NCBI GenBank assembly: GCA_029257385.1
Contig: JARIBS010000052.1
Location: 1-64,000 of the forward strand
Direction of reading: 5' to 3'
Length of the DNA: 64,000 bases
Source: Thiorhodococcus sp.
GTDB lineage: Bacteria > Pseudomonadota > Gammaproteobacteria > Chromatiales > Chromatiaceae
This document shows positions 25,511 through 36,481 of the stretch, piece after piece. The first letter of the stretch is position 1, and each line of letters begins with the position of its first letter. The position numbers were made by a program, and so were the translations under genes. The notes beneath the pieces were generated by a model. It ran no database searches. It was not told the DNA's origin and saw only the letters and a list, made by a program, of their open reading frames with translations.

Positions 25511-28500
25511 ATTCGACGACCCCCTTTAACGGCATGGTTGGCTGCGGCGGCCGAGGTTGACTGGCTTGCATCGCTTCCAGTGCGCGACGGTAATCGACCG
25601 GCATGACCTTGACGAATTTCGGCAGATAGTTCACCCAATCATCAAGGATGCGACGCGCAACCTCAGAATGAGTGTGGCGCAGGTGTCTTGCGATGAGCTG
25701 TTTGAGACGGGCGGCATCGTGACCAAGATCACCGCCCTGGCGATCGAAACGCCCCAAGCCATCGTCCTCGTCAAGCACGCGCTCCAGTTCCACCATGGAC
25801 AGATTACACCGCTCTGCGAAGTCGCCTTCGGCATCGAGCACATAGGCCAGACCGCCAGACATGCCAGCGGCGAAGTTGCGCCCGGTCGCGCCCAGCACCA
25901 CCGTGACACCGCCGGTCATGTACTCGCAACCGTGGTCGCCCACGCCTTCGACAACCGCAGTTGCGCCGGAGTTGCGGACACAAAAGCGCTCGCCCGCGAC
26001 GCCTCGGAAATAGCATTCACCCGAGATCGCGCCATAGAGCACGGTGTTGCCGACGATGATGTTGTCCTCGGCGCGACCAATGGCGGACTCGGCCGGCGGA
26101 TAGATGATGATACGCCCCCCGGAGAGTCCCTTGCCGACATAGTCGTTGCCTTCGCCTTCCAGTTCGATCGTCACGCCACGCGCCAACCAGGCGCCCAGCG
26201 ACTGCCCGGCGGTGCCCTTCGCTTTGATATGGATGCAGTCGTCAGGCAATCCGGCATGGCCATAGCGCTCCGCGACACGCCCGGAGAGCAGGGTTGCGAA
26301 GGTCCGGTTGAAGTTCTTGATCGAGGTCTCGATCCTGACTGGCTCGCCGCGCTCCAGGGCCGGCCGGGCCTGTCGGATCAACGTATGATCGAGCGCCTTG
26401 TCGATGCCGTGATCCTGAGTCTCACAATTGAATAAGGCGACGTCCGAACCGGCCCGAGGCTGACTCAGGAGACGGGTGAAATCCAGCCCGGATGCCTTCC
26501 AGTGGTCGATGGCCCGGCGCATCTCCAATCGATCGGATTGTCCGATCATCGCGTTGACCGTGCGAAATCCCAGTCGTGCCATCAGCTGGCGGACCTCTTC
26601 GGCGACGAAGAAGAAATAGTTGATCACATGTTCGGGTTTTCCGGTGAAGCGCTTGCGCAACTCCGGATCCTGTGTCGCGACGCCGACCGGGCAGGTGTTG
26701 AGGTGGCATTTGCGCATCATGATGCAGCCCTCGACGATCAGCGGTGCGGTCGCGAAGCCGAACTCATCGGCACCGAGCAGCGCGCCGATGACCACATCGC
26801 GCCCGGTGCGCAGACCGCCGTCGACCTGAACGGCGATGCGGCCACGCAGCCGGTTGAGGACCAGCGTTTGATGCGTCTCAGCCAGCCCGATCTCCCAGGG
26901 CGAGCCAGCGTGTTTGATCGAGGTCAGGGGGCTTGCGCCCGTGCCGCCGTCATAGCCGGAGATGGTGACATGATCGGCATGCGCCTTGGAGACGCCCGCA
27001 GCGACGGTCCCAACCCCCACCTCGGAGACCAGCTTGACCGAGATGCGCGCATTGGGATTGACGTTCTTGAGATCGTGGATGAGTTGCGCCAAGTCCTCGA
27101 TCGAATAGATGTCGTGATGTGGCGGGGGCGAGATGAGACCCACGCCGGGCGTGGAGTGGCGCACCTGCGCAATTTGGACGCTGACTTTGTGTCCGGGAAG
27201 CTGTCCGCCTTCGCCCGGCTTGGCACCCTGAGCGATCTTGATCTGGATGTCGTCGGCATTGACGAGATATTCAGTGGTGACACCAAATCGCCCCGAAGCG
27301 ACCTGCTTGATCGCAGAGCGCTCGGGGTTGCGCGAGCCGTCGGCGAGCGGCAGATAGCGCCCGGACTCCTCGCCGCCCTCGCCGGTGTTGGATTTTCCAC
27401 CAAGGGCGTTCATGGCTCTTGCCAGCGTCGAATGCGCCTCAGGGCTGATGGAGCCGAATGACATGGCGCCGGTCGCGAAACGCTTGACGATCTCACTGAC
27501 CGGTTCGACCTCATCGAGCGGAACCGACTGGTCGGCGAACTTGAAGTCCATGAGTCCGCGCAAGGTCAGCAGACGCTCGCCCTGCTCATCAATCAGGCGC
27601 GAGAATTGTGCAAAGGTCTGCGCATCGTTGGCGCGCGTGGCATGCTGGAGCTTGGCGATGGTCTCCGGGGTCCAGGCATGCGCTTCGCCGCGCAGGCGGA
27701 AGGCGTAGTCGCCTCCGGCATCAAGATGCTTGCGCAAAACGTGATCGTCGCCATAGCCCTGCGCATGCCAGCGTACCGCCTCCTGAGCAATACAGGCGAG
27801 TCCGACACCTTCGATTTGACTGTAGGTACCGGTGAAATACCGTCGGATAAACTCCGTGTCGAGTCCGATCGCATCGAAGATCTGCGCCCCGCAATAGGAC
27901 TGGAAAGTCGAGATACCCATCTTCGACATGACCTTTTTCAAACCCTTGCCGACGGCCTGGATGTAGCGATTCTGTGCCTCGTCAAAACTCAGAGCCTCGG
28001 ACAGACGCGGCAGAATGGACTCGATGGTATCGAACGCCAGATAGGGATTGATCGCCTCGGCGCCATAACCGGCCAGCGTCGCGAAATGATGGACCTCCAG
28101 CGCGGCCCCGGTCTCGACGACCAGTCCAGAGCTGGTACGCAGGCCGCAGCGGATCAGATGATGGTGCACCGCCGATGTCGCCAGCAGGGCGGGGATGGGG
28201 ATATGGTCGCGGTTGGTGTTGCGATCCGACAAAATGAGGATGTTGTAGCCTACCAACACCGCATCCTCAGCCTCTTTGCAAAGCCGCTCAAGCGCCTCCG
28301 ACATCCCCCCCGCGCCCTCGCTGGAGGGGTAGACCATGTGCAGATTCCTGGTTCTGAATGCATCTCCGGCGCTGTCCTGGATATGGCGCACACGCTCCAG
28401 ATCCTGATTGGTCAGCACGGGCTGTTTGACCTCAAGGCGCCAATGTTTACCTGCCTCGTTCAGCGCGAGGAGATTGGGCCGCGGGCCGATCAGCGATACC

Positions 28501-30119
28501 AGAGACATCACCAACTCTTCGCGGATCGGGTCGATCGGTGGATTGGTGACTTGGGCGAAGTTCTGCTTGAAGTAGGTCGAGAGGTGTTTTGCGCGACTCG
28601 ACAGTACCGATACCGGGCTGTCGGTCCCCATTGAACCAATGGCTTCCTGTCCCGTCAGGGCCATGGGGATCAACAGGAACTTGAGATCCTCCTGTGAGTA
28701 ACCGAACGCCTGCTGGGTGTTGAGCAGCGTCTCTGCATCCGGAGCCATCGGAGCGACATCGGTCGGGAGTTCATCGAGCGGGATCTGGGTCTTCGCCAGC
28801 CACTCCCGATACGGCTGAGCTGAGGCGAGTTCGCTCTTGATCTCGGCATCGTCGATGATGCGCCCTTGTTCCAGATCGATGAGAAACATCTTGCCTGGCT
28901 GGAGCCGCCACTTCTTGACGATGCGCTCTTCGGCGATATCCAGCACGCCCATTTCAGACGCCATGATGACCATGTCGTCATTGGTGATCAGATAGCGCGC
29001 CGGGCGCAATCCATTGCGGTCGAGTGTCGCACCGATCTGTCGGCCATCGGTGAACGCCACCGCCGCGGGGCCGTCCCAGGGCTCCATGAGCGCGGCGTGA
29101 TACTCGTAGAAGGCCCGACGCTCGGAATCCATCAGCGTGTTGCCGAACCACGCCTCTGGGATGAGCAGCATCATGGCATGCGCGAGCGAGTAGCCGCCCA
29201 TCACCAACAGCTCCAAAGCGTTGTCGAAACAGGCCGAGTCAGACTGACCCTCCGGGATCAGCGGCCAGATGCTATCGAGATCCTCGCCCAAAATCTCCGA
29301 GCGCATCGTCTGGCGGCGCGCGGCCATCCAGTTGACGTTACCGCGCAGTGTGTTGATCTCACCGTTGTGGCAGATCATCCTGAATGGCTGAGCGAGATCC
29401 CAGGTCGGGAAGGTGTTGGTGGAGAATCGTTGGTGCACGAGCGCGAGTGCGGAGACGAATCGCGCATCGCGAAGATCCAGGTAATACTTGCCAACCTGAT
29501 CGGCGAGCAGCATGCCTTTGTAGTTGATCGTCCGCGACGACATGGAGGAGACATAGTAGGCCGTCGTGTCGTATGCAGCGGCGCGGATTTCGTTGTCGAT
29601 CTGCTTGCGCAGCACGAACAGCCGCCGCTCGAAGCTGTCCTGATCGGGACAGTCGTCTCCCCGGCCGATGAACACCTGACGCACAATCGGCTCGGTCGGC
29701 AGCACGCTCGACCCCAGATCGCTGTTGTCGACTGGGACATCACGCCATCCCAGAAGCGTCTGACCGCCAGCCCGGAGCCGACGGTTGAGGATATCCTGCA
29801 TCGCCGTGCGTGCCTGCTCCTCGCGCGGCAGAAAGACCATCCCAACACCATAGGCGTCGCTTGGCGGGAGCTGGAAAGCGATGATCTCGCGAAAAAAGGC
29901 GTCCGGGATTTGTATCAGAATACCCGCGCCATCCCCAGCCTTGGGATCGGCGCCGACTGCACCGCGATGCGCCAAACGCTCAAGGAGCTCAAGCCCCTGT
30001 TGCACGATGGCGTGGCTTTTGTCGTTCTTGATGTGACAGACGAACCCAACGCCACAGGCATCGTGTTCGCGCTCTGGGTCATAAAGACCCTGTGCAGGAG
30101 GAAGGGCGCGCAGGCTCAT
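25503..30119 (-). CDS. gltB: glutamate synthase large (alpha) subunit
   Basis: This is the catalytic subunit of NADPH-dependent glutamate synthase. The frame is open to 30326, but the product should start at the ATG at 30119 ([10 protein letters not shown]), giving 1538 residues. The nucleophile of the glutaminase domain is Cys22 in EHDACGVGF, exposed after removal of a 21-residue propeptide. The central and FMN-binding domains (about 470-1230) contain [19 protein letters not shown] and the 3Fe-4S cysteines in [16 protein letters not shown]. The C-terminal beta-helix domain is GXGXG-rich ([30 protein letters not shown]). Length is normal for the bacterial enzyme. It is transcribed with gltD. 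Confidence 0.95.
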   Translation of the reverse strand: MSLRALPPAQGLYDPEREHDACGVGFVCHIKNDKSHAIVQQGLELLERLAHRGAVGADPKAGDGAGILIQIPDAFFREIIAFQLPPSDAYGVGMVFLPREEQARTAMQDILNRRLRAGGQTLLGWRDVPVDNSDLGSSVLPTEPIVRQVFIGRGDDCPDQDSFERRLFVLRKQIDNEIRAAAYDTTAYYVSSMSSRTINYKGMLLADQVGKYYLDLRDARFVSALALVHQRFSTNTFPTWDLAQPFRMICHNGEINTLRGNVNWMAARRQTMRSEILGEDLDSIWPLIPEGQSDSACFDNALELLVMGGYSLAHAMMLLIPEAWFGNTLMDSERRAFYEYHAALMEPWDGPAAVAFTDGRQIGATLDRNGLRPARYLITNDDMVIMASEMGVLDIAEERIVKKWRLQPGKMFLIDLEQGRIIDDAEIKSELASAQPYREWLAKTQIPLDELPTDVAPMAPDAETLLNTQQAFGYSQEDLKFLLIPMALTGQEAIGSMGTDSPVSVLSSRAKHLSTYFKQNFAQVTNPPIDPIREELVMSLVSLIGPRPNLLALNEAGKHWRLEVKQPVLTNQDLERVRHIQDSAGDAFRTRNLHMVYPSSEGAGGMSEALERLCKEAEDAVLVGYNILILSDRNTNRDHIPIPALLATSAVHHHLIRCGLRTSSGLVVETGAALEVHHFATLAGYGAEAINPYLAFDTIESILPRLSEALSFDEAQNRYIQAVGKGLKKVMSKMGISTFQSYCGAQIFDAIGLDTEFIRRYFTGTYSQIEGVGLACIAQEAVRWHAQGYGDDHVLRKHLDAGGDYAFRLRGEAHAWTPETIAKLQHATRANDAQTFAQFSRLIDEQGERLLTLRGLMDFKFADQSVPLDEVEPVSEIVKRFATGAMSFGSISPEAHSTLARAMNALGGKSNTGEGGEESGRYLPLADGSRNPERSAIKQVASGRFGVTTEYLVNADDIQIKIAQGAKPGEGGQLPGHKVSVQIAQVRHSTPGVGLISPPPHHDIYSIEDLAQLIHDLKNVNPNARISVKLVSEVGVGTVAAGVSKAHADHVTISGYDGGTGASPLTSIKHAGSPWEIGLAETHQTLVLNRLRGRIAVQVDGGLRTGRDVVIGALLGADEFGFATAPLIVEGCIMMRKCHLNTCPVGVATQDPELRKRFTGKPEHVINYFFFVAEEVRQLMARLGFRTVNAMIGQSDRLEMRRAIDHWKASGLDFTRLLSQPRAGSDVALFNCETQDHGIDKALDHTLIRQARPALERGEPVRIETSIKNFNRTFATLLSGRVAERYGHAGLPDDCIHIKAKGTAGQSLGAWLARGVTIELEGEGNDYVGKGLSGGRIIIYPPAESAIGRAEDNIIVGNTVLYGAISGECYFRGVAGERFCVRNSGATAVVEGVGDHGCEYMTGGVTVVLGATGRNFAAGMSGGLAYVLDAEGDFAERCNLSMVELERVLDEDDGLGRFDRQGGDLGHDAARLKQLIARHLRHTHSEVARRILDDWVNYLPKFVKVMPVDYRRALEAMQASQPRPPQPTMPLKGVVEYG

Positions 30120-30182
30120 GGCTGTTCTCGTTGTTGCCGTGGATGGTATTGAGACAGTCGGACACTCAATAATTTCAAGAGG

Positions 30183-30197
30183 GCATTTGCCATGCCA
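30183..30197 (-). promoter_or_regulatory. possible sigma-54 promoter of gltBD
   Basis: On the minus strand TGGCATGGCAAATGC fits the GG-N10-GC spacing of sigma-54 promoters (consensus TGGCAC-N5-TTGC) with one mismatch in each box. It lies about 64 bases before the gltB start, a sensible leader length. Nitrogen-controlled gltBD promoters of this class are plausible. The rest of the 302-base gap (30120-30421) holds a TCGCTT/AAGCGA hairpin at 30250-30264 and a GTGCG-TTG-CGCAC palindrome at 30384-30396 that might bind a regulator. The call rests on pattern match alone. Confidence 0.3.
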
Positions 30198-30421
30198 TAA
30201 AGTTATGGTCTGCTTTCGAGTTCTCTGAGTGCTGCTTTCAAAAGCACAGTCGCTTAAAAAGCGAAGCGATGCAAAAGCCATGGCGGCTGTATGCAGCAGC
30301 GACGACTGGCTAAGACGATAGATCAATCAGCGGTTTTTGGGATCGAGACGAGTCAATAGAACATGAGCGTTTGCGCCATAAAGGTGCGTTGCGCACTATA
30401 AGAAGGCGGCAAAAAATTCGT

Positions 30422-31507
30422 TCAAGAAGCGTGCGTGGACAGGGTCGCGAGGAGGTCATCTCGCTGGACATCGCTGTTGATTGCTGCCTCACCGAGCATC
30501 TTGAGCAAGACGAGCCGCATCTGACCGCCGATCACCTTTTTATCGACCGCCATCAGCTCCAGCAAGCGTTCGGGCGAGAGTTGCGATGGTGGCTGTGTCG
30601 GCAGGCCCGCGCACACCATCAGGTGATGAATACGCCGGACATCCGCTTCTGATAGCCAGCCGATGCGGCGAGACAGGTCGGCCGCCATGCAGGTTCCCAC
30701 GGCAACTGCCTCGCCATGGAGCCAAGTCCCGTAACCTGCCCCGGCCTCAATGGCATGTCCAAAAGTGTGACCAAGATTCAGCAGCGCCCGATGACCTGAC
30801 TCGAACTCGTCTTCCGCGACGATGTGCGCCTTGATCTCACATGAACGCTCAATAGCATGGGCGAGCGCATCGGGATCTCTGGCCAAGAGTTCTGCCATAT
30901 GCGACTCCAGCCAGTCGAGAAAGGCGCTGTCACGGATGAAGCCGTATTTCAGAACCTCGGCAAGACCGGCGGAGAGTTCGCGCTGTGGGAGCGTTTCTAA
31001 CGTGTCGGTGTCGGCGATCACCGCGCGTGGCTGATGGAAGGCGCCGATCATGTTCTTTCCGGCAGGATGGTTGAGTCCCGTTTTGCCGCCCACCGATGAG
31101 TCGACCTGCGCCAGGAGCGTCGTCGGAACCTGGATGAAGGCCACACCGCGCTGGTAACAGGCCGCCGCGAAGCCGGCCATATCACCGACCACGCCACCCC
31201 CGAGTGCGACCAGGGTGCAGTCTCTCGCGAAGCGTGCGTTCAGCAAGGCATCGAAGATGCGATTCCAGACTTCGAGCGTCTTGTAGCGCTCGCCATCAGG
31301 CAGAACGACCTCACGTACATCGAATGTGCTCAGGGTCTGGCGCAGGCGCTTGAGATAGAGCGGCGCGATCGTCTCGTTGGTGACGATCATCACCTGTGCG
31401 CCAGCGATGTGCGGACGGTACAGCTCGGCATCCGTAAAGATGCCTGGGCCAATATGAATGGGATAGTCGCGAGTACCGAGCTCAACCTTCAGTGTCTTGG
31501 CCATCAT
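30422..31507 (-). CDS. aroB: 3-dehydroquinate synthase
   Basis: This is the second enzyme of the shikimate pathway, converting DAHP to 3-dehydroquinate with NAD and a divalent metal. The product, 361 residues from the ATG at 31507, has the NAD-binding [11 protein letters not shown] and the conserved [19 protein letters not shown] (one part: [15 protein letters not shown]) with active-site lysine. Metal ligands lie in the GLAEVLKYG glutamate and the [11 protein letters not shown] histidines. The frame extends upstream to 31549, but that would run into aroK; the double ATG at 31507/31504 lies 11 bases after the aroK stop. This is the common aroK-aroB operon at the end of the pil cluster. Confidence 0.95.
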   Translation of the reverse strand: MMAKTLKVELGTRDYPIHIGPGIFTDAELYRPHIAGAQVMIVTNETIAPLYLKRLRQTLSTFDVREVVLPDGERYKTLEVWNRIFDALLNARFARDCTLVALGGGVVGDMAGFAAACYQRGVAFIQVPTTLLAQVDSSVGGKTGLNHPAGKNMIGAFHQPRAVIADTDTLETLPQRELSAGLAEVLKYGFIRDSAFLDWLESHMAELLARDPDALAHAIERSCEIKAHIVAEDEFESGHRALLNLGHTFGHAIEAGAGYGTWLHGEAVAVGTCMAADLSRRIGWLSEADVRRIHHLMVCAGLPTQPPSQLSPERLLELMAVDKKVIGGQMRLVLLKMLGEAAINSDVQRDDLLATLSTHAS

Positions 31508-31518
31508 GTAAGCCGCTG

Positions 31519-32043
31519 TCAGATCTCTTCGGATTCGAGTCGGCGGCAAATCTCCTTAACGACTGAGCTGGTCCCGCGTTTTTCGGTCGAGACCACCATA
31601 TCCGACACCTGCCGATAGAGCGGTTCGCGCTCGGCCATGAGCGCGCGCAGTCTCTCGAGTGGATCCTCAGTATCGAGCAGTGGGCGATTGCGATCTCTGG
31701 CGGTGCGCGCGTACTGCTGCTCGGCACTACAGTGTAGATAGATGACGACCCCGCGTGCCGAAAGATCCTGGCGGTTCTCTGGATTCAAGACGGCGCCGCC
31801 GCCGGTTGCCAGCACGATCCGTTCTTCTTTCACCAGTTCTTCGATGACGTTGCGCTCACGGACTCGAAAGCCCGATTCGCCCTCGTACTCGAAGATCGTC
31901 GGGATATCGACACCGGTGCGGCGCTGGATCTCCTGATCGCTATCTTTAAACGTATAAGAGAGCGTCTCGGACAACTGACGCCCCACCGTGCTTTTTCCGG
32001 CACCCATGGGTCCGACGATAAAAATGTTCTGTGCGCGCATCAT
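31519..32043 (-). CDS. aroK: shikimate kinase
   Basis: AroK phosphorylates shikimate to shikimate 3-phosphate with ATP. The 174 residues have Walker [12 protein letters not shown] near 11-21, the DSDQEI shikimate-binding aspartate, the [12 protein letters not shown] arginine region, the LATGGGAV motif and the RNRPLL lid. The length is typical. Two adjacent ATG codons (32043 and 32040) can serve as the start. It is placed directly before aroB, so both probably share a transcript. Confidence 0.95.
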   Translation of the reverse strand: MMRAQNIFIVGPMGAGKSTVGRQLSETLSYTFKDSDQEIQRRTGVDIPTIFEYEGESGFRVRERNVIEELVKEERIVLATGGGAVLNPENRQDLSARGVVIYLHCSAEQQYARTARDRNRPLLDTEDPLERLRALMAEREPLYRQVSDMVVSTEKRGTSSVVKEICRRLESEEI

Positions 32044-32190
32044 GGCGAGAGGTATGCCAGATTTTTAACCCGCAGACAAGGGCGAAAGCCTTCATTGGCC
32101 GCGTAGTCGGTGGAATGAATCGGCGTCTGATGTGCTCGGATCGAGATCGTCGGACATCAAGACGGAACGGAACGGCCAACATGATTTGGG

Positions 32191-32235
32191 GGCGCGGAGT
32201 CACAACGCAACCGATCTGCATTGTGACTCCGCGCC
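32191..32235 (-). ncRNA. long RNA hairpin between pilQ and aroK
   Basis: A perfect 15-bp inverted repeat (GGCGCGGAGTCACAA and its complement) encloses a 15-base centre. In the minus-strand transcript the stem extends by four more pairs, one of them U-G, giving 19 bp with loop GAUCGGU. In a plus-strand transcript that same position would be a C-A mismatch. The structure therefore appears designed for the leftward pil-to-aro transcript. It could be an attenuator, an RNA processing or stability element, a small RNA, or a REP-like repeat. No T-run follows. It starts about 150 bases before aroK. Confidence 0.55.
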
Positions 32236-32274
32236 ATCGATAAAGGCCCGCATGAGCGAGCCTCTATCATACCC

Positions 32275-32296
32275 GGCAGCGCTGTCGAGCGCTGCC
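32275..32296 (-). terminator. hairpin downstream of pilQ
   Basis: GGCAGCGCT/AGCGCTGCC forms a perfect 9-bp stem with a 4-base loop, 29 bases after the pilQ stop. It has no T-run, so it may be a weak or factor-dependent terminator or a 3' stabiliser of the pil transcript. Confidence 0.5.
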
Positions 32297-32324
32297 CTAT
32301 TGAACCACCCTGGACGGAAGTACC

Positions 32325-34691
32325 TCAGCGTGCGCTGACTTCGCGGTTGAGGATCTTTGGCGTGACGAAGATCAGGAGCTCGGAGTTGTTGTCCTGACGG
32401 GCCTGCTGTTTGAACAGACGCCCCAGCACCGGCACATCGCCAAGCCAAGGTACCTGCTCCTTGCTGAAGGTCTTCTCGCGCTCGAAGACACCGCCCAGAA
32501 CCACAGTCTCGCCATTGTCGACCAGGACGTTGGTCTTGACCGAGCGGGTGTCTACCGGCGGCACGCCGAGAAGCACATTGGTGTAATCGGGTGCGTCCTT
32601 GTTCACCTCGAGATCCATGATGATGCGATCATCCGGGGTAATCTGTGGCGTGACATCGAGCTGCAACACTGCTTCCTTGAAGGACACGGAGGTGTTCCCC
32701 TCGCCCGTCTTCTCCTGATAGGGGATCTCCTTACCGACCTTGATGGTCGCCTGGTGTTTGTCCGAGGTGATCACCCGCGGGCTGGAGACAATCTCGCCAC
32801 GGCCTTCACGCTGCATGGCCGAAAGCTCCAACTGGAGGAGATAGGAGCCGACCTTACCCATCAGGAAATTGATCGACCCGGAAGGAGTGAAGAGGGTATT
32901 CGCAGGCAGGTTGGTGATGAGCGAAGAGTTGCCATTATCGCTCGCCAGGGTCGAGTTGTAGCGTGTGCCCGTGGCCGTGTTGAGTCCGAAGGGGCCCGAG
33001 TCATAGCCGGACAGGGCGAGGTTGCCGTCCTGGCCACCACCGATCAGCAGCTCGTTACCTTTGAAGGAACCCATCGAACCAGAAGCGCCAAAGCGTACGC
33101 CCAGATCTCGAGCGAAGTCGTTGTTGGCGATGACCACGCGTGATTCGATCATGACCTGACGGACGGCGACATCGAGCAGATTGATGACCCGGCGGATCTC
33201 CTCAAGCTGAGTGAGGGTGTCCTGCACGATGAGCGTATTGGTGCGCGCATCGAAGGTGACGGATCCGCGTGGAGAAAGAATGCCATTGCCGGCAATTCCA
33301 GCAGCGGCGCTGAGCGCGGCGGACGGACCCACTGCGTCCCGCCGCGAGGCGCTCCCAGTGGATCTGGATGCGGGACTGACGGCGCCGGAGGAACGACCCT
33401 CTCCCTTCAGCACCGCAGCGATATCCGCGGCCTTCGCATATCTGATCTCTATGAACTCCGTACGCAACGCGGCGAGTTCCTCGATTTTCTGGGTGGACTC
33501 CATCTCGAGCTGCTCTTGCGCAGCCAGCTCTTGTGTTGGAGCTACCATGACGACGTTGCCGTTCTGGCGCATCGACAGACCCTTGGTCTTGAGGATAATG
33601 TCCAGAGCCTGATCCCAGGGCACATTCTTCAGACGCAGCGTGATATTACCCTGGACGCTGTCGCTGGCGACGAGGTTCAGGTCGGTGAAATCGGCAAGCA
33701 CCTGCAAGACCGCACGGACCTCGATATCCTGGAAGTTCAGCGACAGACGATCACCGTCGTAGACGACCTTCTGGCGCGCCATGTCTTCTTTCTCGGCGGG
33801 CGTCAAAGGTCTGAAGTCGAGCGTGAAGATTTCATCGGTCTGATAGGCCATGTAATCGAAATCGCCTTCGGTCTGGACTTCGATTTCAACATTAGCGCCG
33901 TTGGGCCGTGATTCGACGGCGGTGACCGGGGTGGCGAAATCGGTGACATCCAGACGGCGGAACAACCGCTGCGGGAGCGAGGTCTCGTACAAATCGACGT
34001 AGACACGGCTGGCCTGCTCGCGCACCGCGACCCGGGTGCCGGCTCTAGGCAGACGGATCATGATCCGGCCCTCGCCGCTCGTACCGCGGCGGAAGTCAAT
34101 ATCGCGCACGGCCGGACCCGTCGCGGCGGCGCGTCTCTCGCGTGCCGGAGCACGCCAGCTCGCCGATTCAGCTTGCTGAGTCTGCGTGCTCTCCTGTTGG
34201 GCCTGAGCCGGAGCGCTGGGCACCGCTGCAGGTCGTGCGTCGCTCGCTTTAGCCTGTGCGTTGACCTTGATGGTGATACGGTTACCCGCAGAGGTGACCT
34301 CATAGGGAACAGGATCGGTTAGATTGAGCACGACTCGTGTTCTATCGCTTGCCTCGACGGCGACCAAACTATGCACCGCACCGACACCAATTGGGACGGC
34401 TTTGTTATCGAGCTTGCTCGTCACGCCGGGGAAATCCATAGCGATACGTGCGGGAGACTCGGTCGCGAAGGTCTCGGGTGTCGCGATCGGCCCACTCAAA
34501 TCAAGATAGATCTCGACCCTACTCCCAGGCAGTGTGGCGAACTGAACGTCTTGCAGTTCGGCGGCTAAGACCGGGAGAGACAGCGACAGGAGAATAGCGG
34601 GTAAAGCGGTGTATCGAGTCATCGTCCGAATGGCGTCCTTGAGTCGTCTATGCGGCCTGACTAGCCGGGCGCTTTGAAATGCGCTGTTCAT
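32325..34691 (-). CDS. pilQ: type IV pilus secretin PilQ
   Basis: PilQ is the outer-membrane channel through which the type IV pilus passes. The 788 residues contain a signal peptide ending LSLPVLAAE (about residues 25-44), two AMIN peptidoglycan-binding domains (about 45-290) separated by an Ala/Gln-rich linker, a secretin N-domain (LNFQDIEVRAVLQVLADF, VPWDQALDIILKTKGL), and the C-terminal secretin domain (VMIESRVVIANNDFARDLGV, KVGKEIPYQEKTG, VLVDNGETVVLGGVFE). Either the ATG at 34691 or Met24 could start it. It is last of the pilMNOPQ operon. A serine-rich linker (about 425-460) interrupts the N3 region. Confidence 0.95.
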   Translation of the reverse strand: MNSAFQSARLVRPHRRLKDAIRTMTRYTALPAILLSLSLPVLAAELQDVQFATLPGSRVEIYLDLSGPIATPETFATESPARIAMDFPGVTSKLDNKAVPIGVGAVHSLVAVEASDRTRVVLNLTDPVPYEVTSAGNRITIKVNAQAKASDARPAAVPSAPAQAQQESTQTQQAESASWRAPARERRAAATGPAVRDIDFRRGTSGEGRIMIRLPRAGTRVAVREQASRVYVDLYETSLPQRLFRRLDVTDFATPVTAVESRPNGANVEIEVQTEGDFDYMAYQTDEIFTLDFRPLTPAEKEDMARQKVVYDGDRLSLNFQDIEVRAVLQVLADFTDLNLVASDSVQGNITLRLKNVPWDQALDIILKTKGLSMRQNGNVVMVAPTQELAAQEQLEMESTQKIEELAALRTEFIEIRYAKAADIAAVLKGEGRSSGAVSPASRSTGSASRRDAVGPSAALSAAAGIAGNGILSPRGSVTFDARTNTLIVQDTLTQLEEIRRVINLLDVAVRQVMIESRVVIANNDFARDLGVRFGASGSMGSFKGNELLIGGGQDGNLALSGYDSGPFGLNTATGTRYNSTLASDNGNSSLITNLPANTLFTPSGSINFLMGKVGSYLLQLELSAMQREGRGEIVSSPRVITSDKHQATIKVGKEIPYQEKTGEGNTSVSFKEAVLQLDVTPQITPDDRIIMDLEVNKDAPDYTNVLLGVPPVDTRSVKTNVLVDNGETVVLGGVFEREKTFSKEQVPWLGDVPVLGRLFKQQARQDNNSELLIFVTPKILNREVSAR

Positions 34692-34710
34692 GCAGTCTTC
34701 CCTCCAAAAA

Positions 34711-35244
34711 TCATTTGGTCAGCGCGATCGTGGCCGCGCGTTCACGCCATTGGCCAGGCGCATCTGAGATAATTTCAGTCACCTGGATCGCATCATCCTC
34801 GATACTGATGATCTGGCCGCTGTTCTGGCCCAGATAATTTCCGACTCTGACACGATGCAGAATGCCGTCTTTGGCGCGGATCAAACCCCAGCGCCCATCG
34901 ACCAGTTCCAGGGTGCCGACCATGCGCAGCGAATCCAGCGCATAACCCTCTAACTCTTCCTTGCGCCGGTTCGGGTCTGGCGCCAGTCCGTTGTCGAGAG
35001 CCATCTCCTGATCTGGCTCTGATTGAGCATCCGGCGTGAAAGGGTTCCGGCGGTCTTGCGACTCGTAAACAAAAGTGTCCACCGGTTTGATCTCGGGAAG
35101 CTGCTCAATCGGGCTAGGAGGGCGCGCTAGCACGGATTGTGTATATGCTTCAAGTTCACTCATCGCGTCGCCCCCGCCACAGCCGCTGATCAACAGCGGT
35201 GTCGCAAGGCACCAAAATCGTGTCATAGCCTGACGGCGGTTCAT
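34711..35244 (-). CDS. pilP: type IV pilus assembly lipoprotein PilP
   Basis: PilP is an inner-membrane lipoprotein that joins the PilMNO platform to PilQ. The 177 residues have a lipobox LLISGC with Cys22, a flexible segment and the beta-sandwich domain (LDSLRMVGTLELVDGRWGLI, HRVRVGNYLGQNSGQI). The start overlaps the pilO stop (ATGA), and pilQ follows 19 bases on. This domain is the counterpart of the homology region of GspC/GspN. Confidence 0.93.
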   Translation of the reverse strand: MNRRQAMTRFWCLATPLLISGCGGGDAMSELEAYTQSVLARPPSPIEQLPEIKPVDTFVYESQDRRNPFTPDAQSEPDQEMALDNGLAPDPNRRKEELEGYALDSLRMVGTLELVDGRWGLIRAKDGILHRVRVGNYLGQNSGQIISIEDDAIQVTEIISDAPGQWRERAATIALTK

Positions 35245-35858
35245 GGGGCCGTCTCCTCATCATCGAGATAACGATAGGTCTTCACTGTCGCTTGTAGCGC
35301 CAACTCATTCCCAGTATTTAATTGATTTTCGCTCTTGTCATCGGTAGTCGTGATCTGAACGTTGTGGATGGTCACGATGCGCGACAATGCGGCGAGTCCG
35401 CTGATAAAGCGACCAAAGTCATGATAGCTTCCGTTAACGCGAACTCGAATTGGCAACTCAGAATAGAACTCTTTTCCAACCTCGCTCTCGGGCTGAAAGA
35501 GTTCAAATTCCAGACCATTAGCCAAACCGGTCTGCGACACATCGACCAGGAGCGAAGCGACTTCGGTCCTATTGGGCAGTTGCCGCAGCATGGCGCCGAA
35601 CGACTCTTTCATCTCAGCGAGCTGGTTGCGGTAGGCATCGAGATTCGCTGCTTTCTTCTGCTTAAACTCGAAGGTGCTGCGCAAATCACGCTCAGTCGAC
35701 TCCTCTTGGGTGAGCCGCACAAGCTGATCCTTGGTGTCGAAATAATACGCTGCGCCGCCAAGCACGAGACAGGCGAGCAGGATGGCGACGACTTTGACTA
35801 CAAGTGGCCATTCGCCGAAATTATCTAGTTCAAGTTGGTTGAGATCATTTAAATCCAT
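35241..35858 (-). CDS. pilO: type IV pilus assembly protein PilO
   Basis: PilO is a bitopic inner-membrane protein that pairs with PilN. The 205 residues have a single membrane helix near 20-42 (LVVKVVAILLACLVLGGAAY), a coiled coil (STERDLRSTFEFKQKKAANL) and a periplasmic ferredoxin-like domain (PIRVRVNGSYHDFGRFISGL). The Asp/Asn-rich N-terminus (DLNDLNQLELDNFGEWP) is typical of PilO. It overlaps pilP. Confidence 0.93.
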   Translation of the reverse strand: MDLNDLNQLELDNFGEWPLVVKVVAILLACLVLGGAAYYFDTKDQLVRLTQEESTERDLRSTFEFKQKKAANLDAYRNQLAEMKESFGAMLRQLPNRTEVASLLVDVSQTGLANGLEFELFQPESEVGKEFYSELPIRVRVNGSYHDFGRFISGLAALSRIVTIHNVQITTTDDKSENQLNTGNELALQATVKTYRYLDDEETAP

Positions 35859-35908
35859 TACCGCATCCTATTCGGATTGCTGATTACCTTGCAGGCACCG
35901 GGGCAGCT

Positions 35909-36481
35909 CTAGCCTTGCGTCTCCGAGGCGTCATCCTGATTCTGGCTAACCTGGTCGAAGGAGAGGCGAAAGTGGCTCAGGCCGGTTCCTGTTTTGTCCT
36001 TATTCTCGATCAACATAAGCCGTGGTTTGCCGATCGCTTGCGCGGCCTCCACTTTGCTCATAAAGGCCGAAACCCGCGCATTAGACTGCGCCCGGCCCTC
36101 GACCACGACGGAGCGCCCAGTCTGCTCGACCTTGGTGAGGTACACGCCTGCAGGTATGGCGGTGACCAGCTCGTCGAACAGGCGCACGGCCTCCGGGCGG
36201 CTCGTCTGAAGCCGTTGGATAATGTCCATGCGTGCAAGCAGATCCGCTTTGGTCTTCTCAAGATCGCGGATCTCCTCAATCTTGAGATCAAGCGCCGCGA
36301 TCTCGGTCTGCAGATAGCTATTAAGCGCCTGCTGGTCGCTGATGCTGTCCTCGTAGTAGAGGTGAGTCAGCACGGCGCCCGCGAAGACAGCGCCAAGGGC
36401 AATGGCTCCTACGGTCAGAAAATCCTTGCGCCGTTGTTGACGTGCCTCTTCGCGCCATGGCAGTAGATTAATGCGCGCCAT
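35909..36481 (-). CDS. pilN: type IV pilus assembly protein PilN
   Basis: PilN anchors PilM through its conserved cytoplasmic N-terminus, here ARINLLPWREEARQQRRKD, which carries the INLLPWR motif. A membrane helix (LTVGAIALGAVFAGAVL, about 20-40), a coiled coil and a periplasmic domain follow, 190 residues in all. The ATG abuts the pilM stop. Everything is as expected for the family. Confidence 0.95.
   Translation of the reverse strand: MARINLLPWREEARQQRRKDFLTVGAIALGAVFAGAVLTHLYYEDSISDQQALNSYLQTEIAALDLKIEEIRDLEKTKADLLARMDIIQRLQTSRPEAVRLFDELVTAIPAGVYLTKVEQTGRSVVVEGRAQSNARVSAFMSKVEAAQAIGKPRLMLIENKDKTGTGLSHFRLSFDQVSQNQDDASETQG

Noticed and set aside
30120-30326. long N-terminal extension of gltB
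   Set aside because: The extra 69 codons lack homology, and the ATG at 30119 places Cys22 at the normal distance for propeptide removal.
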